A DNA stretch of 43,533 nucleotides from an uncultured Clostridia bacterium (GCA_945910815.1 CAMDZD010000017.1:1-43533); one strand, 5' to 3'. Positions 24,629 to 34,442 are shown, counted from the first letter of the stretch. Made by a program: numbers and translations. Notes: a model not told the origin generated them from the sequence alone.

Positions 24629-26554
24629 ATGCTTATAAATCTTACTGATATAAACAAGTTCTATAACGGGAATCAGGTATTGAAGAATATTAATCTTACT
24701 ATTGATGAATCGGATAAAATCGGACTCGTGGGCGTGAATGGGTGCGGAAAGTCAACGCTTATAAAGATTATTATCGGAAAAACTGACCCCGACCGTTTCA
24801 CAGAGCGTGACGGAATAGTATCAAAGGCATCGAAAACTACAATAGGCTATCTTGAACAGATGGGCGGTCTTGACAGCGAAAGCACTGTTATTGACGAGAT
24901 GAAAAAAGTATTTTCCGATATAGACAATGCAATTGCGACTATGCGTGAAATTGAAATAGAAATGTCAAAGGGAAATACTTCACGGAATGACGAATATCAC
25001 AGGCTTTCCAGCTGGGTGGAATCGAATGACGGATATAATACAGATGTAAAAATCAAGATGATTTTAAACGGTATGGGATTCACTGAAAACGAACTCGGAA
25101 GAACTGTTTCGGGATTCAGCGGAGGCGAAAAGACACGTCTTGCAATTGCAAAACTTCTTCTTGAAGAACCGAATATTCTTATTCTTGATGAACCTACGAA
25201 TCATCTTGATTTCAAAACTATAATGTGGCTTGAAGATTATCTGAAATCATATAAGGGAGCAGTGCTTGTTGTATCGCACGACAGATTTTTCCTTGACCGT
25301 GTATGTACTTCGATATGCGAAATTGAAAGAGGAGTTTTAACACGCTATAAGGGTAATTATTCCGCATTTACAAGGCTTAAGGAGGAAGCCGTTGCACGTC
25401 AGGAAAAGGAATACGAACTTCAGCAGAAAGAAATCGCAAAAATGGAGGATTATGTTGCAAAAAATCTTGTAAGGGCATCGACTTCAAAAAGTGCAAAAAG
25501 CCGTATAAAAGCACTCGATAAAATGGAACGTATCGAAAAACCGATAACTTATACAAAATCCGCAAAAATAAGATTTACCTATCCCGTTGAACCTCCGATA
25601 GATGTGCTTTCTGTCAAGAATATTGATATTTCAGTCGGCGAGGGCAGAGAGCGTAAAACACTCCTTGATGAAATTTCATTCAGTGTAAGACGTGGAGACA
25701 AGGTCGGAATAATCGGTGACAACGGAATCGGAAAATCAACACTTCTTAAAATAATTCAGGAAAAAATTCCGCATAAGGGTCTTGTCCGCTGGAACTCAAA
25801 TATAAGAATATCTTATTTTGAACAGGAAAGCACTAATCTTAACAAGGCTCTGACAGTTATGGAAGAACTTCATCACAGGTATCCCTCTATGACTGAGCTT
25901 GAAATAAGAAATATTCTTGCACAGGTTCGCCTGACAGGTGAAAACGTATTCAAGGAAACAGGAGTTATAAGCGGTGGCGAACGTGCAAAGCTCTGTTTTG
26001 CCATTATGATGCTTGAACATGGAAATGTACTTATTCTTGATGAACCTACAAACCATCTTGATTTATCTTCAAAGGATTCAATCGAACAGGCTCTCGAAGA
26101 ATATACGGGAACTATTATTTTTGTATCACATGACAGATACCTTTTAAGCAAAATTGCTACACGTATTATTGAGCTTAAATCCGATGGGTATGAAATCTAC
26201 GAAAATAATTTCGCAAAATATCTTGATATTCTCAGACAGAGACAGGACGAGGAAAAGCGTAAGGCTGATGCTGAAAAACTTGAAAAGGCACAGCTTGCAA
26301 TGCGTGAAAAATCTGCCGTTTCATACAAATCAAAACAGCAGAGAAGTGCAGAGGCTGAAAGGCGTAAACAGATTAAGGCTCTCGAATCCGAAATTGATAG
26401 TTTACAAAGTCAGCTTGATTCACTTAATCTCGAAATAACCAAGCCCGAAATCTTTTCCGACTATGAAACTATGAATCAGAAATGCTCCGAAATAGACAGA
26501 ATCAAAAATCTTATAGATGAAAAATTCGACCTGCTTGTCGAACTTGATATATAA
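24629..26554 (+). CDS. ABC-F family ATPase (ribosome-associated)
   Basis: Two ABC domains on one chain with no membrane segment. First Walker A GVNGCGKST, signature FSGGEKTR, Walker B ILILDEPTNHLD; second GDNGIGKST, ISGGERAK, LILDEPTNHLD. A linker (about 240-320) and a charged C-terminal coiled coil (RQDEEKRKADAEKLEKAQ onward) follow the ABC-F plan. These act on the ribosome in translation control or antibiotic protection. The ATG at 24629 has GAGGAA upstream; a TTG at 24614 is less likely. It cannot be told from sequence alone whether it confers resistance. Confidence 0.92.
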   Translation: MLINLTDINKFYNGNQVLKNINLTIDESDKIGLVGVNGCGKSTLIKIIIGKTDPDRFTERDGIVSKASKTTIGYLEQMGGLDSESTVIDEMKKVFSDIDNAIATMREIEIEMSKGNTSRNDEYHRLSSWVESNDGYNTDVKIKMILNGMGFTENELGRTVSGFSGGEKTRLAIAKLLLEEPNILILDEPTNHLDFKTIMWLEDYLKSYKGAVLVVSHDRFFLDRVCTSICEIERGVLTRYKGNYSAFTRLKEEAVARQEKEYELQQKEIAKMEDYVAKNLVRASTSKSAKSRIKALDKMERIEKPITYTKSAKIRFTYPVEPPIDVLSVKNIDISVGEGRERKTLLDEISFSVRRGDKVGIIGDNGIGKSTLLKIIQEKIPHKGLVRWNSNIRISYFEQESTNLNKALTVMEELHHRYPSMTELEIRNILAQVRLTGENVFKETGVISGGERAKLCFAIMMLEHGNVLILDEPTNHLDLSSKDSIEQALEEYTGTIIFVSHDRYLLSKIATRIIELKSDGYEIYENNFAKYLDILRQRQDEEKRKADAEKLEKAQLAMREKSAVSYKSKQQRSAEAERRKQIKALESEIDSLQSQLDSLNLEITKPEIFSDYETMNQKCSEIDRIKNLIDEKFDLLVELDI

Positions 26555-26633
26555 ATTATGCACAAAAAATACGGATTTTCTTTGTAAATTTGATTGAATT
26601 AACAGTTTTATGATTTTATTTTCTCTGTTTTTA

Positions 26634-26662
26634 TTGAAATCGTAATAATTCTGTGGTATAAT
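26634..26662 (+). promoter_or_regulatory. Promoter of the SCIFF operon
   Basis: TTGAAA (26634-26639), 17 bases, TGG then TATAAT (26657-26662). About 50 bases before the peptide start. Confidence 0.75.
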
Positions 26663-26713
26663 AATCACTAAGCAGATTCTCTGTATTAATGTTCTTCAGG
26701 AGGTGACTTTTTT

Positions 26714-26851
26714 ATGAAGCATATTATGACTATCAACAAGGCTAATCTCAAGGAGTCAGCTGTTAAGGGTGGCTGTGGCAAGTGTCAGGCATCATGTCAG
26801 TCTGCATGCAAGACTTCATGTACAGTAGCTAACCAGAAGTGCGAAAGATAA
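26714..26851 (+). CDS. scfA: SCIFF ranthipeptide precursor (six cysteines in forty-five residues)
   Basis: A 45-residue peptide beginning MKHIMTINKANLKESAVKGG with cysteines at 21, 24, 28, 32, 36 and 43. Length and cysteine spacing fit the SCIFF family, the widest-spread clostridial sactipeptide-like precursor, whose cysteines are thioether-linked to residues by a radical SAM enzyme. AGGAGGTGAC precedes the ATG. The maturase follows 94 bases downstream beyond a hairpin. The peptide's role is not known; it is highly conserved in Clostridia. Confidence 0.93.
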   Translation: MKHIMTINKANLKESAVKGGCGKCQASCQSACKTSCTVANQKCER

Positions 26852-26881
26852 TTTCTGATTTTCTTTAAGATTAAGTCCATC

Positions 26882-26917
26882 GGGGGCAACATTATAAATG
26901 TTGCCTCAATTTTTCAT
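26882..26917 (+). terminator. Terminator/attenuator between SCIFF and its maturase
   Basis: GGCAACATT (26885-26893) pairs with AATGTTGCC (26897-26905), followed by TCAATTTTTC. It would make far more peptide than maturase transcript. Confidence 0.75.
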
Positions 26918-26944
26918 TTAATTATTATGAAAGGCTGATTTGAT

Positions 26945-28315
26945 ATGATACACAAATATAAATTAGGCGGATTCAATATAGTTCTTGATGTAAACAGCGG
27001 TGGAGTTCACGTTGTTGACGATTTGACATATGATATGCTTGATAACATTGAACCTCCTTTTGAAGAAAAATGTCCCGAAGATGTTGTTAAAAAGCTTTCT
27101 ATATTCTATTCTCCGGAAGATATTGAAACATGCTACAATGAAGTTGTCGAACTCTATAACGATAAAATTCTTTTTTCAGAAGATGATTACGAAAAATATG
27201 CAGATTATTCGGTAATATCTCCCGTCAAGGCAATGTGCCTGCTTATATCTCAGGACTGCAATTTAAGATGTGAATACTGTTTCGCTGAAACAGGCGACTT
27301 TGGTATGGGCAGAAAGCTTATGACTTTTGAAACAGGTAAAAAGGCAATAGATTTTCTGTTAAAAATGTCGGCTAACCGTGAAAATCTTGAACTCGATTTC
27401 TTCGGCGGTGAACCTCTTATGAATTTCGATGTCGTAAAACAGGTTGTTGAATATGCACGTTCAAAGGAAAAGGAATATAACAAGAAATTCAGATTTACTA
27501 TTACTACTAACGGAATGTTGCTTGATGACGATAAAATTGATTTCATAAATAAGGAAATGTCAAACGTTGTACTTTCTGTTGACGGCAGAAAGGAAGTCAA
27601 TGACCGTGTCAGAAAGCGTGTTGACGGTACAGGCTGTTATGACCGTATTATGCCTAAGTTCCGTAATCTCGTTGAAAAAAGAGGAGACAAGGAATATTAT
27701 GTCAGAGGCACTTTCACAAAGTATAATCTTGATTTTTCGGAAGATGTTTTCGACCTTTATCATCAGGGATTCGACCAGATTTCCGTTGAGCCTGTTGTAA
27801 GCGATTCAAAGGAAAATTATGCCATAACTGAAAAGGAAATTCCGGAAATTTTCAGCGAATACGAAAAGCTTGCCGAGAGAATACTCGAAAGCAGAAAAAA
27901 CGACGAAAAATTCAACTTTTTCCACTTTATGCTTGACCTTGACCAGGGTCCATGTGCTATAAAGCGTTTAAGGGGGTGCGGTGCGGGAAATGAATATGTT
28001 GCAATAAATCCCGACGGTGATATTTATCCATGTCATCAGTTTGTAGGCATTGACAATTACAAAATGGGAAATCTCGATGATGACACTTTCAATTATGACA
28101 TAAAGAAAGAATTTGCATCATGTCATGTATATTCAAAACCCGAATGTAAACAGTGCTGGGCAAAATTCTATTGCAGTGGCGGTTGCAATGCAAATAATTA
28201 TCAGTATATGGGCGATATTCATAAGGCACACAAGCTCTCATGTCAGCTTCAGAAAAAGCGTCTTGAATGTGCAATAATGCTTAAAGCTTATGAATTCTGC
28301 GGAAAAGATGAATAA
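26945..28315 (+). CDS. scfB: Radical SAM maturase of the SCIFF peptide, with SPASM domain
   Basis: The 456-residue enzyme has an N-terminal peptide-binding segment (1-90), a radical SAM core with CNLRCEYC (Cys105, 109, 112), and a C-terminal SPASM domain with auxiliary cluster ligands (CAIKRLRGCGAG, IYPCHQF, CKQCWAKFYCSGGC, and the last Cys in LSCQLQKK). It installs thioether crosslinks on the upstream SCIFF peptide. The start is preceded by GAAAGGCTG. The gene pair is the standard scf locus. Confidence 0.94.
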   Translation: MIHKYKLGGFNIVLDVNSGGVHVVDDLTYDMLDNIEPPFEEKCPEDVVKKLSIFYSPEDIETCYNEVVELYNDKILFSEDDYEKYADYSVISPVKAMCLLISQDCNLRCEYCFAETGDFGMGRKLMTFETGKKAIDFLLKMSANRENLELDFFGGEPLMNFDVVKQVVEYARSKEKEYNKKFRFTITTNGMLLDDDKIDFINKEMSNVVLSVDGRKEVNDRVRKRVDGTGCYDRIMPKFRNLVEKRGDKEYYVRGTFTKYNLDFSEDVFDLYHQGFDQISVEPVVSDSKENYAITEKEIPEIFSEYEKLAERILESRKNDEKFNFFHFMLDLDQGPCAIKRLRGCGAGNEYVAINPDGDIYPCHQFVGIDNYKMGNLDDDTFNYDIKKEFASCHVYSKPECKQCWAKFYCSGGCNANNYQYMGDIHKAHKLSCQLQKKRLECAIMLKAYEFCGKDE

Positions 28316-28324
28316 ACAGTTAAA

Positions 28325-28358
28325 GGGCGGACACACAGACGTGTCCGCCCTTGAATTT
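28325..28358. terminator. Bidirectional terminator between scfB and the dockerin gene
   Basis: GGGCGGACAC (28325-28334) pairs perfectly with GTGTCCGCCC (28341-28350), followed by TTGAATTTTTTT on the plus strand. It serves the two convergent genes. Confidence 0.85.
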
Positions 28359-28360
28359 TT

Positions 28361-30397
28361 TTAATCTACGGGAAGTTTCTTAACTATATTAGCAAGATAC
28401 TGCTGGATAGCAAGTGCATCATTAGCGGTAATTCCATCACCGTTTGCGTGAACATCGGCATTAAGAATACCCTGTTCATTAAGATTATTATTTCCGGAAT
28501 CGCCTACATATGAAGCTATTGCAACAACGTCAGCAATATCAACATTTCCGTCCTCATTTGCATCTCCCCAGAGAGTAACTTCGGGTTTTGATTCTGTTGT
28601 AGTAGTTTCAGTAGTTGTTGTAGCAGGAGGGGTTGTCGTGGTTGTTGCAGAAGTAGTTGTTGTTGTAGTTGTTGTAGTTGTAGTTGTCGTTGTTGTGGTA
28701 GTAGTTGTTGTTGTTGTAGTTGTAACCGGAACATCTGCATAATAAACCTCAATATTGTCAACGGTTACTGAATCTGCCTCACCGTACCAGTATCCGAGGA
28801 AAAGCTTTCCGGAAGAATCTATATAGTTTTTGAGAATATCTGTGCTGTCGGCAATTGATGACGGAGCTGTCCACATAATTTCCGCTGTATCACCGGCATT
28901 GAGAACTACATAATCAGTATCTTCCTGATACCAGTATTTTTCTGTTGTAACGGCATCAGCTGTTACAGAAGTTGCAGGGCAGTAAACAAGCTTTTTAATA
29001 TCCTTGTCAGCAGAAATATCAAATCTTACTGCATAAACAGCCTTGTCTTCATCAATACCCAAATCCTCATAAGGAATTTCAAGCTTGTTTGTTTCATCAC
29101 TTCCGAGAGTGAGAACCTTGTCAACAGCAGTTTTAATTGAATTTGTATAAGGAACTACAACAGTCTTTGTATATGTAAGAGCTACGCATGTAAGCTTTAC
29201 GGAATCAAGTTCTGTATATTCTTCGGCATCTTCTTCACCATACCAGTACTGGAAAGAAATTGCATCTGAAGCCTTGTTTGTAACATAGGGCTGAACTTCC
29301 TGCGGAACTTCCCAGTATGCCTCATAATATTTTCCGGCATTGCTTACTGTTACGCCCTGAGCGGGTTCTGTTTCAAACTTAACACCTTCGGATTCAAATT
29401 TTTCTATTTCCTCAGCACCCATATCGTTATACCAGTATCCGGCAGTTTCCTTGCCTTCAATACCGGCAACCTGTTTAGCATATTCTGTATCGGCAGGAGA
29501 ACCATGTACAACGTTAAGACCACCGCCATACATAAGAGTTTTCATATCAGCATCGGATTCGATTGTTGCAGTAAGTGATTCTATTCTGACTCCGTTCAAA
29601 TCGGTTATGCCGAAATCACTATATTTAAATTTATGACTGTTTATCGGTGATTCTTCAGTGATTTCTTCTCCTTTTTCAGCATAGTAATCCTCATCAAATC
29701 CCTTTGTAAGGGTATAGTCAAGGTTATCAAGCTGTTTTGTAACTGTTGTTGAAATTGTAGCTGTACCGTCACCGTTGTCCTTGAAAGACCATGCACCGCT
29801 CTTAAGGTTATTATCCGGAATTACATCAATATTCGGAATTGAGGGGTTATCAGGCTCTGTGGGTTCAGTCGGTTCAGTAGGCTTTGTCGGGTCAGTCGGA
29901 GTTGTTTTAGCGTTTGCCTCAGCAGATATGATTTGAACAGTACCGCCCTTTCCGCTGTAATAGTTTCTGAATTCATACTTGCCGGGGTATTGGTCAGACT
30001 TTGGATTATAGCTGAGTTCAAGAGATGAAACGTCAATTGTTATGGTAAATTCTTCGCCCTCTTTAACCTGAAGTTCAACGCCTGCACCTTCTTTAGCCCA
30101 TTTTGTACCGTCATATTCAAGCCAGTAAGGAGATTCGGCAGTACCTATACCAAATCCGTAAGTAAATCCGCCTGTATAGTCTGCAACGCATGTAAAAGTA
30201 ATTGTCTTAACGCCAGCCGTACCGAGTTCAGCTGTATATCCTGTGTAGACATCTTTTAAAGCAAGAGAAGTGCCGACACTAACGGATTCAGCAACGGTAG
30301 TAAAAGCCGGAACCACTGCCGGAGCAGTCATTGATGCTGCCATAACGAAACTCAAAGCAGCTATCTTGATTTTTCTGTCAAAGTTTGAATTTCTCAT
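28361..30397 (-). CDS. Secreted dockerin protein with beta-sandwich modules and Thr linker
   Basis: A 678-residue secreted protein. Residues 1-37 are a signal peptide. Module 1 (about 38-165) is followed by a TPTDPTKPTEPTEP linker. Modules 2 (about 195-410) and 3 (about 410-560) share a GYWYGEAD-like ending (QYWYGEEDAEEYTELDSVKL; GYWYGEADSVTVDNIEV). They resemble the carbohydrate-binding modules of Ruminococcus; the family number is not sure. An almost pure Thr stretch leads to a type I dockerin with two Ca-binding segments (GDANEDGNVDIADVVAI; DVHANGDGITANDALAI). No catalytic domain is present, so it is probably a cellulosome-linked substrate-binding protein. Confidence 0.88.
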   Translation of the reverse strand: MRNSNFDRKIKIAALSFVMAASMTAPAVVPAFTTVAESVSVGTSLALKDVYTGYTAELGTAGVKTITFTCVADYTGGFTYGFGIGTAESPYWLEYDGTKWAKEGAGVELQVKEGEEFTITIDVSSLELSYNPKSDQYPGKYEFRNYYSGKGGTVQIISAEANAKTTPTDPTKPTEPTEPTEPDNPSIPNIDVIPDNNLKSGAWSFKDNGDGTATISTTVTKQLDNLDYTLTKGFDEDYYAEKGEEITEESPINSHKFKYSDFGITDLNGVRIESLTATIESDADMKTLMYGGGLNVVHGSPADTEYAKQVAGIEGKETAGYWYNDMGAEEIEKFESEGVKFETEPAQGVTVSNAGKYYEAYWEVPQEVQPYVTNKASDAISFQYWYGEEDAEEYTELDSVKLTCVALTYTKTVVVPYTNSIKTAVDKVLTLGSDETNKLEIPYEDLGIDEDKAVYAVRFDISADKDIKKLVYCPATSVTADAVTTEKYWYQEDTDYVVLNAGDTAEIMWTAPSSIADSTDILKNYIDSSGKLFLGYWYGEADSVTVDNIEVYYADVPVTTTTTTTTTTTTTTTTTTTTTTTTSATTTTTPPATTTTETTTTESKPEVTLWGDANEDGNVDIADVVAIASYVGDSGNNNLNEQGILNADVHANGDGITANDALAIQQYLANIVKKLPVD

Positions 30398-30749
30398 TTC
30401 TCAATCAATCCTTTCTTAACAAGCACAATACACAATATAACACATATTATAAATATATGTTAAATATGAACAAATTTATACTCTTTGAATAATTATATCA
30501 CGGGAATTTCCAAAAGTTGTTAACAAATTGTGAACATCACAAAATTTTACTGTTTTCAACACAATTTTCATTTTATTTTGTTGATATTCACGGATTTCCT
30601 TTGAAATTCAAGTGAAATCTAATTAATATTATGTTAAAAAGTAAAATATTATTTATAATTAAATCAATGACATTCTTTCAATATTTTACATATATTATAA
30701 TATATTGCGGAAAATAATATATAATACTGCAATATGAGGGGTGATTTAT
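30398..30749. other. Intergenic region between divergent dockerin and DUF3343 genes
   Basis: No gene is seen. The region is very AT-rich. Minus strand: TATAAT (30446-30451) with a weak TTGTTC (30468-30473) upstream is a likely promoter of the dockerin gene. Plus strand: TATAAT (30720-30725) precedes the DUF3343 ribosome site, without a good -35. Confidence 0.5.
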
Positions 30750-30989
30750 ATGATGCTTTGTTCTGCTGATATGCCCTCATATACCTTCGCTATGAAAGCT
30801 CAGAAAATTCTGAAGGCAAGAGGGTATTTATGTGAAATAAAAAGAAATACGAGCAGTGCCGAATCCGGCTGTGGATATTATATCAGCGTTTCCGGAAACT
30901 GTTCTGAAATAAAAAATATACTTGAAAGCTATTCAGTTCCTTTTGAAAAAATGCGAAAGGAGTCTGATGATGAACAGAAATATAATTAA
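30750..30989 (+). CDS. DUF3343 protein (putative sulfur/selenium carrier-like)
   Basis: A 79-residue protein starting MMLCSADMPSYTFAMKAQKIL and containing KRNTSSAESGCGYYISVSG, the DUF3343 pattern with its conserved Gly-Cys-Gly. The family is often found next to cysteine-desulfurase-like enzymes, as here. GAGGGG ends nine bases before ATG 30750; a GTG at 30741 lies inside that site and is rejected. It overlaps the next gene by 23 bases. Confidence 0.82.
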   Translation: MMLCSADMPSYTFAMKAQKILKARGYLCEIKRNTSSAESGCGYYISVSGNCSEIKNILESYSVPFEKMRKESDDEQKYN

Positions 30990-32115
30990 TTTTGACAACT
31001 CTGCAACAACGTTTCCGAAACCTCTTGAAGTACGTCATGCCGTGAGCAATGCCATAAGGGAATATGGCGGAAATGCAGGGAGAGGCGGTCATCAGCTCTC
31101 CCAGAAAACTTCTTCGGCAGTATTCAGTGCAAGGGAAAATATTGCTGATTTCTTCGGAGCAGAACCGGAAAACGTTGTTTTTACACTTAACTGCACTCAT
31201 GCCCTTAATCTTGCAATACAGGGTATTATGTCACAGGGCGGTCACATGATTATAAGCGAACTTGAACACAATTCCTCCGCCCGCCCTGCATTTGAACTTT
31301 TACGCAAAAATAAAATAAAACTTTCTGTTGCAAGAGTATTTCCTGACGACGAAAAAACCGTCAACAGCTTCCGTGAACTTATTATGCCCGATACAAAAGC
31401 AATAGTATGTACCGGTGCAAGCAACGTCACAGGGCAGATTCTTCCTTTCAGACAGCTTGCAAAGCTCTGCAACGAAAAAAATATATGCTTTATAGTCGAT
31501 TCAGCACAGACTTCAGGTATTATCGATATTAAAATATCGGACGGAATAAATATCCTATGCACAGCAGGTCATAAGGGACTTTATGGAATATCCGGAACAG
31601 GTCTTTTAATTTCTGACGGAAAATTCCCCATATACCCCATAATTCAGGGCGGAACAGGAAGTGCCTCCTCAAGCCTCAAACAGCCTGTGTTTCTTCCCGA
31701 TTCCCTCGAAAGCGGTACTCTTAATATCCCCGGAATAATGTCAGTTTCAGCCGGAATTGATTTCATCAGAAAAACCGGTATGCAGAAAATTTTCAGTCAC
31801 GAAACTCACTTATGTGATATATTTATTGATTCCCTTAAAAATATTCCTCAAATTATAATCTATCGTTCACCTGATGCACACTATGTTCCTATAATATCTT
31901 TTAATGTCAAAGGAATCAATTCCGAAGAAACTGCCCGCATACTTTCTGAAAACGGATTCTGCCTGCGTGCAGGATTTCACTGTTCCGCACTTGCACACAA
32001 TGCACTTGGAACCGATACGGGAACGGTCAGATTTTCTCCCTCTGTCTTTAACTCCGAAAGAGAGGTCTATGCTATCGCTAATTTAATTAAAAATCTGGAA
32101 ATCTATAAAAAATAA
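30967..32115 (+). CDS. Cysteine desulfurase-like class V aminotransferase
   Basis: A PLP enzyme of fold type I: NFDNSATTFPKP at the N-terminus, the histidine in THALNLAIQG, the pocket D in FIVDSAQTSG, the lysine in TAGHKGLYGISGTG, and the mobile-loop cysteine in RAGFHCSALAHNALGT. It probably takes sulfur (or selenium) from cysteine (selenocysteine) and passes it on, perhaps to the upstream DUF3343 protein. The ATGATG at 30967 with AAAGGAG upstream is the start; a frame start at 30922 lies inside the upstream gene. Confidence 0.87.
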   Translation: MMNRNIINFDNSATTFPKPLEVRHAVSNAIREYGGNAGRGGHQLSQKTSSAVFSARENIADFFGAEPENVVFTLNCTHALNLAIQGIMSQGGHMIISELEHNSSARPAFELLRKNKIKLSVARVFPDDEKTVNSFRELIMPDTKAIVCTGASNVTGQILPFRQLAKLCNEKNICFIVDSAQTSGIIDIKISDGINILCTAGHKGLYGISGTGLLISDGKFPIYPIIQGGTGSASSSLKQPVFLPDSLESGTLNIPGIMSVSAGIDFIRKTGMQKIFSHETHLCDIFIDSLKNIPQIIIYRSPDAHYVPIISFNVKGINSEETARILSENGFCLRAGFHCSALAHNALGTDTGTVRFSPSVFNSEREVYAIANLIKNLEIYKK

Positions 32116-32216
32116 TGCAAAAACTATTGAAATTATTTTCATTTATGATAAAATAAATATGGGGGCATTTTCTGCCCTCATACATAAAATAAAAATAAGA
32201 AAGGAAGTGTGTTTCC

Positions 32217-33104
32217 GTGTCATTGCTTCTGGATACTAAAGATTCAATCCTAAACGTTCTGAATACTGTAACTGTTGTTGATTTCATTGATATAGCTATA
32301 CTTTCATACCTCGTCTATCTTCTTATAAAGCTCGTCCGTGAAACCCGTGCCGGACAGCTTGTCAAGGGTATAGTTCTTCTCGCATTAGGATATTTAATAA
32401 GCAGTATTGTCGGGCTTAAATCATTAAAATACATAATTTCAACTGCATTTGATATTGGTCTTATTGCTATAATCATTCTCTTTCAGCCGGAACTCCGACG
32501 TGCTTTGGAAAAAGTCGGAAGAACCAGATTCGGTTTAAATCTGCTCGGATTTGGTGAATCACAGGACGAACTCACAGAAAAATGGAGCAATGCAATTCAG
32601 AGTATCTGCGATTCATGCGTTGAGCTTTCCGCAACATGCACCGGTGCTTTGATTGTCGTTGAACGTCAGACCAGACTCGGCGAACAGATTGAAACGGGAA
32701 CTATTCTTAATGCTCTCCCGAGCAAGGAAATTTTCGGAAACATATTCTATCCTAAAACTCCGCTTCATGACGGTGCAGTCATAATGCGTGACGGAATTAT
32801 TCTTGCGGCTGCCTGCTTTCTCCCCAAGCCTCAGAAAGAGGAACTTGTCAATAAAAAACTTGGTTCACGCCACAGAGCTGCTATCGGTATGAGTGAAAAT
32901 TCCGATGCCGTTGTTATTGTTGTTTCAGAAGAAACAGGTCAGATTTCCGTTGCTATGGACGGTGTTCTTACACGTGACTATACACATGAAAAACTTAAAA
33001 AACTTCTTACACAAGAACTTATTTCAAAAAATCAGGATTCTATTATAAAAAATTCCAAAAAAGCTCCTGTTGAACGTCTCCTCAAAAGGAGGAAAAATAA
33101 ATGA
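32217..33104 (+). CDS. cdaA: Diadenylate cyclase CdaA
   Basis: Three N-terminal membrane segments (about 20-95) precede a DAC domain with the catalytic DGA (PLHDGAVIM) and RHR (GSRHRAAIG) motifs. It makes c-di-AMP from two ATP at the membrane. The start is GTG at 32217 with AAGGAAGTG upstream. The stop overlaps the cdaR start by four bases. The gene order cdaA-cdaR is the usual one in Firmicutes. Confidence 0.95.
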   Translation: MSLLLDTKDSILNVLNTVTVVDFIDIAILSYLVYLLIKLVRETRAGQLVKGIVLLALGYLISSIVGLKSLKYIISTAFDIGLIAIIILFQPELRRALEKVGRTRFGLNLLGFGESQDELTEKWSNAIQSICDSCVELSATCTGALIVVERQTRLGEQIETGTILNALPSKEIFGNIFYPKTPLHDGAVIMRDGIILAAACFLPKPQKEELVNKKLGSRHRAAIGMSENSDAVVIVVSEETGQISVAMDGVLTRDYTHEKLKKLLTQELISKNQDSIIKNSKKAPVERLLKRRKNK

Positions 33105-34441
33105 ATTTTTCAAAATTAAAGCAGAAAATTTTAAATGCCTTTAACAATCAGTTTTCAACCGTAATATCATCAGTTCTTATTGCCATAGTACTCTGGTTTC
33201 TGATATCAATAACACAATATGAAACTATGACAAAAAATATTGATAATATCCCCGTTTCTACGGAATTAAGCAAGGATTTTTCAGAATCAAGCGGTCTTTC
33301 GCTTATATCCTGCGATACAGAAAATGTCAATGTAAAGATAGAGGGCAACCGTACTGAAATAGGCGGTTTGAAAAGTGATGACCTCGTTGCAAAACTCGTC
33401 ACTGATAATATTTCTTCTTCCGGCACTAAAACAGTTGCAATTAAAATCGAAAGCAAAAGCGGTAGAGAATTTGAAATAAAATCCATTTCACCGTCTACCG
33501 CTTCGATAGTTCTTGACAAAATAGAAACACGTGAATTTCCTGTTTCTCCCGAAATCCCGAATATTTCATTTGCAGACGGAAAGACATTCAGCCGTGATGA
33601 CCTTTCATGCGACCCTGCTGTAATAAATATAACAGGGCCTTCCGAACAGCTTAACAAAATCGCAAAATGCACGGCAGTTTCACATAAAAAAGCTACTCTT
33701 GATACTTCATACAATCTGCAAAGCGATGAAATCAGACTCTATGATGAAAACAATTCAATTATTGAGAACAGCGGTCTTAGTATCGAAAAAAATAATATCA
33801 TGATTAATATACCTGTTCTCACGCAGAAAAAAGTCGGACTTTCCGTTTCTATCCTGAACGCTCCCGCTGACTTCGATAAGGATTTTCTTGATTTTTCAAT
33901 ATCTGCCGACAATATTGTGCTTGCTTCCGAAAACAGTTCGGCAGAGTTCCCCGACCCGTTTGAAGTCGCACAGATACCCCTCAGCGATATTGACATAGAC
34001 TATTCAAATACATTTACGGTTGACACGAAAAAATACATAAACCAGTCAAATCTCGAAACAGTTACGGTTAAGCTTAACAATGAAAATCTTGCAAAAAAAC
34101 AGGTTGTTTTAACTGACATATCAATCAGTAATCCACAGCCTAATTATGATTATGAAATTATAGCAAAGAGTATAAACGTTACTGTTATAGGCCCTGCCGA
34201 TATTATAAAAGATATTACTGCAAGCGACTTTGTTGCAAATGTAAATCTTCTTAATGAATCCTCAAACAGTGATTCGTTTATACATGATGTATCAGTATCA
34301 TGCCCCAAATACAATAATGTATGGGTATACGGCACTTCAAAGGTAACAGTCAACAGAACTGAAAAAACTGTTACTTCTGCAAAATCGACAACAGCTCCGA
34401 ATGCTTCAACTACAACAACTACTGCTGATGTTTCTGAATAA
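33101..34441 (+). CDS. cdaR: CdaR, YbbR-domain regulator of diadenylate cyclase
   Basis: One membrane segment near the N-terminus (about 18-36) is followed by four YbbR-like repeats (e.g. IPVSTELS, EFPVSPEIPN, KKVGLSVSILNAP, KKQVVLTDISISNP) on the outer face. A Thr/Ser/Ala tail ends the protein (SAKSTTAPNASTTTTTADV). CdaR binds CdaA in the membrane and adjusts c-di-AMP output. Confidence 0.92.
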   Translation: MNFSKLKQKILNAFNNQFSTVISSVLIAIVLWFLISITQYETMTKNIDNIPVSTELSKDFSESSGLSLISCDTENVNVKIEGNRTEIGGLKSDDLVAKLVTDNISSSGTKTVAIKIESKSGREFEIKSISPSTASIVLDKIETREFPVSPEIPNISFADGKTFSRDDLSCDPAVINITGPSEQLNKIAKCTAVSHKKATLDTSYNLQSDEIRLYDENNSIIENSGLSIEKNNIMINIPVLTQKKVGLSVSILNAPADFDKDFLDFSISADNIVLASENSSAEFPDPFEVAQIPLSDIDIDYSNTFTVDTKKYINQSNLETVTVKLNNENLAKKQVVLTDISISNPQPNYDYEIIAKSINVTVIGPADIIKDITASDFVANVNLLNESSNSDSFIHDVSVSCPKYNNVWVYGTSKVTVNRTEKTVTSAKSTTAPNASTTTTTADVSE

Positions 34442-34442
34442 C

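Noticed and set aside
28620..28730. Thr-codon repeat in the dockerin gene as a phase-variation tract
   Set aside because: The units are codon triplets with mixed third bases; changes would alter linker length but not the frame.
33148..33714. Long minus-strand frame inside cdaR
   Set aside because: It is antisense to a clear YbbR-domain protein and has no ribosome site or recognisable family.
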